Part shown: positions 60,002 through 64,000 of the stretch, in pieces
Layout of the letters: each line of letters starts with the position of its first letter
Numbering within the stretch: position 1 is the first letter of the stretch
NCBI GenBank assembly: GCA_000597885.1
Contig: CP004371.1
Span: 3,240,501 to 3,304,500 of the forward strand
Direction of reading: 5' to 3'
Source of the DNA: Flammeovirgaceae bacterium 311
GTDB lineage: Bacteria > Bacteroidota > Bacteroidia > Cytophagales > Cyclobacteriaceae
Length of the DNA: 64,000 nt
The notes under the pieces: model-generated
Seen by the model: the letters and a program-made list of their open reading frames with translations, nothing else
Databases searched by the model: none
Told to the model about the DNA's origin: nothing
Program-made: the position numbers and the translations under genes

Positions 60002-61723
60002 CTAGTTCCTGGCTAGCTGCTCATTGAAACGTTGCATCTGCTTTTTATCGTGGCCATAGATGTCTTTAGCAAAGGTTACGCGCCCGTCATCATCTACCCA
60101 GGCAGTGCGATAATCCAGTATAACTGGTATTTTCTCCTTTAGCTTTACATTTTCCGGTTCGGGAAGTTGCATGGATTCCTCAACCCGAGCCTGGTTCCAG
60201 TTCGGATCATCCAACAGGTAAACTGCCAGATCTACCGGCCGCTCTACCCTGATACAACCATGGCTGAAATCACGTTCTGCTCTTTTAAAAAGATGCTCAG
60301 TGGGTGTATCGTGCAGGTAAATGTCCAGATCATTGGGAAACATAAATTTGATATGTCCCAATGCATTGTGGTCTCCAGGCTGCTGAACAATCCTGTAAGG
60401 GAAGTTATCGGCCGATACTTTATTCCAGTTTACAGATCTTGCATCCAGCTCTGCTGCATTCTCATTCCAACCCTCATATAATCTAAAGTTATTATTTCTG
60501 AGGTAATCCGGGTTCTTTTTAAGCTTAGGCAGCATTTCCTCTGTAGCAATGCTGTTAGGTACCGTCCAGGTTGGGCTAAAGGCAATATATTCCAGAGTGT
60601 CGTTGAACAAAGGCGTACTAGATTTGTAGGCTTCACCTACAATCACCCGCATGTCCATTACCCTTTCATCACCTTCATAAATGTACAGCATGTACTGTGG
60701 AACATTCACCAGCAGGTAACGTCCATCAGGCCTTTCACCACTCCAGCGCATACGTTCCAGATTTAACTGGATCTGATCAATACGCTCTTTTAAAGATGTA
60801 TTGAGCATATCTAAAGTTTTACCTCCTACTACACCATCTGGCTCCAAACCGTTTTTTTCCTGATAAAGCATAATTGATTTTACCAGTGTGCTGTCGTATA
60901 CCTGCATAATGCTGTCTGGCTTTGGAGATCCGGCATATCCGTCGGCAGCCAGTCGCTCCCTTAGGGTAGCTACATACTGAGTACTATCTCCTGCTTTGAT
61001 AGTGAGATCTGCTGGTAGCTTTGGCCACTCGCCTTTTTCTTCAAGTAGATTTTTATAATTATTATAGGCCTTTTTCAAGGCTATATATTGTGGGTCCTGT
61101 GGCTCCAGTTCCTGAAGCGATTCGGCAATTTTGCCTTCCTGCAGTGCATTTTGCAGATGTGCTGCCAGATCCATATCTCGTGGATCAACCTTCCACAGCT
61201 CATCCAGCTGCTCCGGATTTATACGCCCTGTTAGTTTATGGCTGGCAAATTTCAGGTAAGCAGCCGTAAGCTCTTTATCAAGCTTGGTAATTTCCGCTAT
61301 TTCAGTGTCTTTATCTTTTTCTACTTTTTTCTTAAGATGATAAAGGTACTGCAGCTTATAATCCTCACTATTCAAACCATCTTCTGGAGCACGGCTAATG
61401 GCATCCAGTAACTGTTCTCCCTCCGGGGTAACGCCTTTTTTCCTCATCCAGGCAGTCTGATAATCACGCTCACTATAAAAGTTCTTAAAGTCTTCCTGTA
61501 ATTTTTCAGGTAACTCGAGCTCTTTAATGTTCCTAAGCATTTCAGTGCTGTCTGATAGTTCACTAGACATGGCCAGATTGATTTCTTCCACATCTAAACT
61601 ACTACCAAACAGACCGGCAAATATTCCCCTGCGCTCCCCAGAGCTGGAATTGCAGGCTGCCATCATCGTGCTCATTGCAATTAGCAGTAGTGCTACTATA
61701 TTACTTTTCAATCTATTATCCAT
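60002..61723 (-). CDS. L,D-transpeptidase lipoprotein (YcbB/LdtD-like)
   Basis: The 573-residue protein has a lipobox MAAC (Cys24), an N-terminal helical scaffold domain, a peptidoglycan-binding segment (LRERLAADGY ... VKSIMLYQEKNGLEPDGVVGGKTLDMLN) and a YkuD catalytic domain with HDTP and the active-site motif SHGCIRV (Cys490). It should form 3-3 crosslinks in peptidoglycan or attach proteins to it. ATG 61723 is chosen: an upstream in-frame start at 61768 would hide the lipobox. Confidence 0.92.
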   Translation of the reverse strand: MDNRLKSNIVALLLIAMSTMMAACNSSSGERRGIFAGLFGSSLDVEEINLAMSSELSDSTEMLRNIKELELPEKLQEDFKNFYSERDYQTAWMRKKGVTPEGEQLLDAISRAPEDGLNSEDYKLQYLYHLKKKVEKDKDTEIAEITKLDKELTAAYLKFASHKLTGRINPEQLDELWKVDPRDMDLAAHLQNALQEGKIAESLQELEPQDPQYIALKKAYNNYKNLLEEKGEWPKLPADLTIKAGDSTQYVATLRERLAADGYAGSPKPDSIMQVYDSTLVKSIMLYQEKNGLEPDGVVGGKTLDMLNTSLKERIDQIQLNLERMRWSGERPDGRYLLVNVPQYMLYIYEGDERVMDMRVIVGEAYKSSTPLFNDTLEYIAFSPTWTVPNSIATEEMLPKLKKNPDYLRNNNFRLYEGWNENAAELDARSVNWNKVSADNFPYRIVQQPGDHNALGHIKFMFPNDLDIYLHDTPTEHLFKRAERDFSHGCIRVERPVDLAVYLLDDPNWNQARVEESMQLPEPENVKLKEKIPVILDYRTAWVDDDGRVTFAKDIYGHDKKQMQRFNEQLARN

Positions 61724-61861
61724 TTTTTTCTCCTTGTATATCAAATTATTTTGGACATAGCACACCATTAGCCCTTGAAAGGCTGATGCGCATAGTTGAA
61801 ATAAATTTTAGGATTTTGGCTGTAAGGGAGTAAAGGCTTATACGGGAGACCCCGGAAAAAG

Positions 61862-62707
61862 TTATAGAAGAAGAAGCAGCAAACACTGTAAAATGATGAG
61901 GCCATCAATAAGGCCTGTATAATACCAGTAAGGCCTTTTATCATGAGCTTTGAGGAGTAACAGAACGGTAAAGGCGCCCAGCAGCAAAGCTGCTCCTACG
62001 GTTGCTGTAAACCACAGGCCTATTAGCACTATATGGAGCACCATCAGTGCAATGGAGAGCCAGCGGGTATTGCTAATCCCGATCAGGCCCGGAATTGTCA
62101 GCAGGTCCCTTTGTTCGTCTTTCCAGTAATCGCGGATATCAAAGGGCAGGGTGATGGCTGTTATAAAAAGCAGCTGTGCTGTAAAAAGGCGTGCTGCAAC
62201 AGCAAGATCTACCGGCAGCATTAAGGCTGGCAGCCAGCTGCCAATGGCGGCCCATACGTAGGCAATCAGAAAAACCTTGATAAGTGGTATGCTTCTGATG
62301 GAGCGGTAATGTTGATGCAGGTATTGATCGGGCACGTTATACAGCAGCGATACAATACCCAGGTGGGCAAAAAAAACCAGAATTCTGAAGGGGACAAAAA
62401 AGAAGGAAACCAGCAAAATCAGTAATGCACTCACCAGCAGTGGGTACATCACGTAATTCCAGCGCTTGAACCACTGTACCCTGGTGCTGGCGGTGGTTCT
62501 TTTAGTGCGCAGCTCTATCAGAAAAATGCTAAGGTTATAGATTAAAAAAGTAGCACTCCCTACTATGGCCACCACTGCAAGCAGCTGAGCATTTAAGGTA
62601 GTATAGCCATATATGAGATAGCCCGTCACTACAAACGCCATGGCACACAGTGCAATAAAACCATTGCTCCTGATCAGGAATGACATTATGTGCTTTATAA
62701 GCTTCAT
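61862..62707 (-). CDS. UbiA-like integral membrane protein
   Basis: The 281-residue protein has nine hydrophobic helices. LPFDIRDYWKDEQRDLLTIPGLIG resembles the second Asp-rich motif of UbiA prenyltransferases. The place of the first motif (NxxxDxxxD) reads LIYNLSIFLIELRTKR, with Asn but no Asp pair, so catalysis in the usual way is doubtful. It may be a divergent member of the family found in many Bacteroidetes with unknown function. It follows the atp operon, from which a terminator separates it. Confidence 0.65.
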   Translation of the reverse strand: MKLIKHIMSFLIRSNGFIALCAMAFVVTGYLIYGYTTLNAQLLAVVAIVGSATFLIYNLSIFLIELRTKRTTASTRVQWFKRWNYVMYPLLVSALLILLVSFFFVPFRILVFFAHLGIVSLLYNVPDQYLHQHYRSIRSIPLIKVFLIAYVWAAIGSWLPALMLPVDLAVAARLFTAQLLFITAITLPFDIRDYWKDEQRDLLTIPGLIGISNTRWLSIALMVLHIVLIGLWFTATVGAALLLGAFTVLLLLKAHDKRPYWYYTGLIDGLIILQCLLLLLL

Positions 62708-62712
62708 ACATG

Positions 62713-62744
62713 AAAAAAGCCCGCATGAGGTACATACGGGCTTT
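62713..62744 (-). terminator. Intrinsic terminator of the ATP synthase operon
   Basis: AAAGCCCG (62716-62723) pairs with CGGGCTTT (62737-62744), followed on the minus strand by TTTTTT. It lies just after atpG and before the UbiA-like gene. Confidence 0.75.
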
Positions 62745-62770
62745 GTATTATATTAAAGTTTGTGCTGCAA

Positions 62771-63649
62771 TTAGCCGTTGCTCAGGGCCTCTGCACCACC
62801 TACAATTTCAAGAATTTCTTTAGTAATAGCCGCCTGGCGGGTACGGTTATAGGTAAGCTTCAATTCTTTGAGCAGTTCTCCGGCGTTATCAGTAGCCTTA
62901 TCCATGGCTGTCATCCTGGCGCCTTCTTCAGATGCCCTTGACTCCAGCAACATTTTATAAAACTGTATCTTGATAGACTTAGGAATCAGCTCGGTTACAA
63001 TTTCTTCTTTGGTAGGCTCGAAAATGTAATCGATGTTAGAAGCCGTTGTATTTTCAGTTTGTTCTGCAGGCAGCAGGGGTAAAAGCTGTTCTGCTCTTAC
63101 AATTTGTGTGGCTACGTTTTTAAATTCGTTGTACACCACAATCACCTTGTCGTAACGCTTTTCCAGAAAACCATTCATGGCAAATTCTGCGACCCTGCGC
63201 GCTTCATCAAAACTAAGATTGGGCCAGAGACCACTAAACTCGGTATTCGACTTCACTTTACGGCGCTTATAGAACTCAAGGCCCTTCTTACCGATAGGCA
63301 TGATTTCCAGAGTGCCCTGTGTCTGGTAGCTGCGAAGCTCCTCATCAAGCATTATATTAATCCGCCTGAAGATATTGGCATTGAAAGCACCGCTAAGGCC
63401 GCGATCTGAGGTAACAGCAATCAGGAGCACCCGCTGTACGTCCCGCTGCTCTGCATAAGGGGTTTCAACCTGGGCAGTAGATACGTTTTGCAGGATTTCA
63501 TTCAGCTTTTGCGCATAAGGGCGCATTTGCGTAATAGCCTCCTGGGCTCTGCGCAATTTTGCCGCCGCCACCATTTTCATGGCTTTGGTGATCTGCTGCG
63601 TAGAGGTAACAGAAACAATCCGGTTTTTTACTTCCTTTAAATTAGGCAT
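62771..63649 (-). CDS. atpG: ATP synthase F1 gamma subunit
   Basis: The gamma subunit is the rotor shaft of F1. The 292-residue protein begins MPNLKEVKNRIVSVTSTQQITKAMKMVAAAKLRRAQ, has the central LLIAVTSDRGLSGAFNANI segment and ends with the C-terminal coiled-coil helix (LLKELKLTYNRTRQAAITKEILEIVGGAEAL). An upstream in-frame start at 63679 adds ten residues; ATG 63649 gives the standard N-terminus. It follows atpA after a 58-base gap that holds a hairpin. Confidence 0.96.
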   Translation of the reverse strand: MPNLKEVKNRIVSVTSTQQITKAMKMVAAAKLRRAQEAITQMRPYAQKLNEILQNVSTAQVETPYAEQRDVQRVLLIAVTSDRGLSGAFNANIFRRINIMLDEELRSYQTQGTLEIMPIGKKGLEFYKRRKVKSNTEFSGLWPNLSFDEARRVAEFAMNGFLEKRYDKVIVVYNEFKNVATQIVRAEQLLPLLPAEQTENTTASNIDYIFEPTKEEIVTELIPKSIKIQFYKMLLESRASEEGARMTAMDKATDNAGELLKELKLTYNRTRQAAITKEILEIVGGAEALSNG

Positions 63650-63668
63650 GCTTGCAATTTTAAAGAAT

Positions 63669-63690
63669 CCCCTCTGCAAATACAGAGGGG
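63669..63690 (-). other. Intercistronic hairpin between atpA and atpG
   Basis: CCCCTCTG (63669-63676) and CAGAGGGG (63683-63690) form a perfect 8-bp stem with a CAAATA loop. There is no T-run after it on the minus strand, so it is more likely a stabilising or processing hairpin than a terminator. Confidence 0.6.
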
Positions 63691-63707
63691 ACTATCTCAA
63701 GCTATTT

Positions 63708-64000
63708 TTAAGCAGTGTAACGCTTAGTTAATTCACGGGCAACCTTTGTCAGCACATCGGTCTGCTCATCTGTGTAAACACCGGCACGGAGCTTATCCAG
63801 CACGCCGCGGTGTTGTGCGCGCAGCAGCCCTATGTATTCGTTTTCGAACTCTTTTACACGATTTACCGGCACTTTATCCACAAGTCCTTTGGTAGTAGCA
63901 AAAATAATTGCCACCTGCTCCTCTACCGGCACCGGAGAGTACTGGGCCTGCTTCAGGATTTCCAGGTTTGCACGACCACGGTCGATGGTACGCTGAGTGG
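63708..64000 (-). CDS. atpA: ATP synthase F1 alpha subunit, C-terminal end (partial)
   Basis: The frame is open to the window edge. The last about 97 residues are seen: TIDRGRANLEILKQAQYSPVP, EEQVAIIFATTKGLVDKVP and the C-terminal helices ending ELTKRYTA, the normal end of the alpha subunit. This part is the C-terminal helical domain that faces the gamma shaft. It is upstream of atpG in the usual order. The catalytic parts are outside the window. Confidence 0.93.
   Translation of the reverse strand, partial: TQRTIDRGRANLEILKQAQYSPVPVEEQVAIIFATTKGLVDKVPVNRVKEFENEYIGLLRAQHRGVLDKLRAGVYTDEQTDVLTKVARELTKRYTA

Noticed and set aside
1-64000. tRNA or rRNA genes, prophage or insertion sequences
   Set aside because: No cloverleaf with a recognisable T-loop, rRNA signature, transposase motif or integrase was seen in the gaps on either strand. 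A covariance-model search would be decisive.

Overview
The window reads as chromosomal DNA of a Bacteroidetes bacterium, most likely a member of the Cytophagales. Supporting signs are many lipoproteins with LxxC-type lipoboxes followed by acidic residues, almost no Shine-Dalgarno sequences, several copies of the phylum-specific -7 promoter element TAnnTTTG, UbiA/type III PKS genes, DUF4097, DUF4142 and DUF4856 proteins, and short-form Psd and PpiD proteins typical of the phylum. I saw no rRNA, tRNA, CRISPR array, transposase or phage gene. Genus-level placement is not possible by reading alone.

Layout, left to right. 1-3228 (-): N-terminal 1076 codons of a very large secreted mosaic adhesin (cadherin-like, Fn3-like, Ig-like and HYR modules). 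3697-6758: recQ, a small membrane protein and a YraN nuclease-fold protein. 6819-9936: phosphoglucose/phosphomannose isomerase, lipB behind a repeat-rich leader, and two secreted proteins. 10040-14265 (-): psd, glutamate dehydrogenase, then the overlapping set CPBP protease-DUF2007-cdsA, so two phospholipid synthesis genes lie close together. 14306-16966 (+): dus, an EamA transporter and a HAD-like protein. 17050-23205 (+): an apparent iron acquisition operon (DUF4856 lipoprotein, imelysin lipoprotein, HTTM/gamma-carboxylase-like membrane protein, TonB-dependent receptor) behind a strong promoter that overlaps a Fur-type 7-1-7 palindrome. 23293-27590: an ECF41-like sigma factor with a cut-short C-terminal extension, a nitroreductase and a six-PAS histidine kinase. 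27634-29798: divergent type III polyketide synthase and UbiA prenyltransferase. 29751-31406 (-): a second PAS kinase.

31601-37540 (-) is the most unusual region: two tandem paralogous copies of a four-gene module (ECF sigma factor, single-TM HEAT-repeat protein that looks like an anti-sigma factor, two secreted DUF4097 proteins), each an overlapping or tightly packed unit, separated by an intrinsic terminator. I interpret it as a duplicated envelope-sensing regulon.

37795-41940: quinone oxidoreductase, DUF4142 lipoprotein, a geranylgeranyl-reductase-type FAD oxidoreductase (possibly the missing partner of the PKS/UbiA pair) and a two-domain retropepsin-PDZ protein. 42110-45952 (+): an FbpABC-type ferric iron ABC transporter whose promoter shares a half-site with the first iron operon. 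46123-54914: TerB-like protein, DUF493, then an envelope-biogenesis block on the minus strand (coaX, beta-barrel protein, TPR protein, lptC, small basic membrane protein, CNNM/CBS protein, ppiD). 55318-58377 (+): purK-purE and a secreted alpha/beta hydrolase. 58494-64000 (-): radA, an L,D-transpeptidase lipoprotein, a UbiA-like membrane protein, and the end of an ATP synthase operon (atpA 3' end, atpG).

Most genes are ordinary housekeeping or envelope genes. The points that merit follow-up are the duplicated sigma/HEAT/DUF4097 modules, the two iron loci with a shared putative operator and intra-operon terminators, the truncated ECF41 sigma factor, and the scattered type III PKS pathway.
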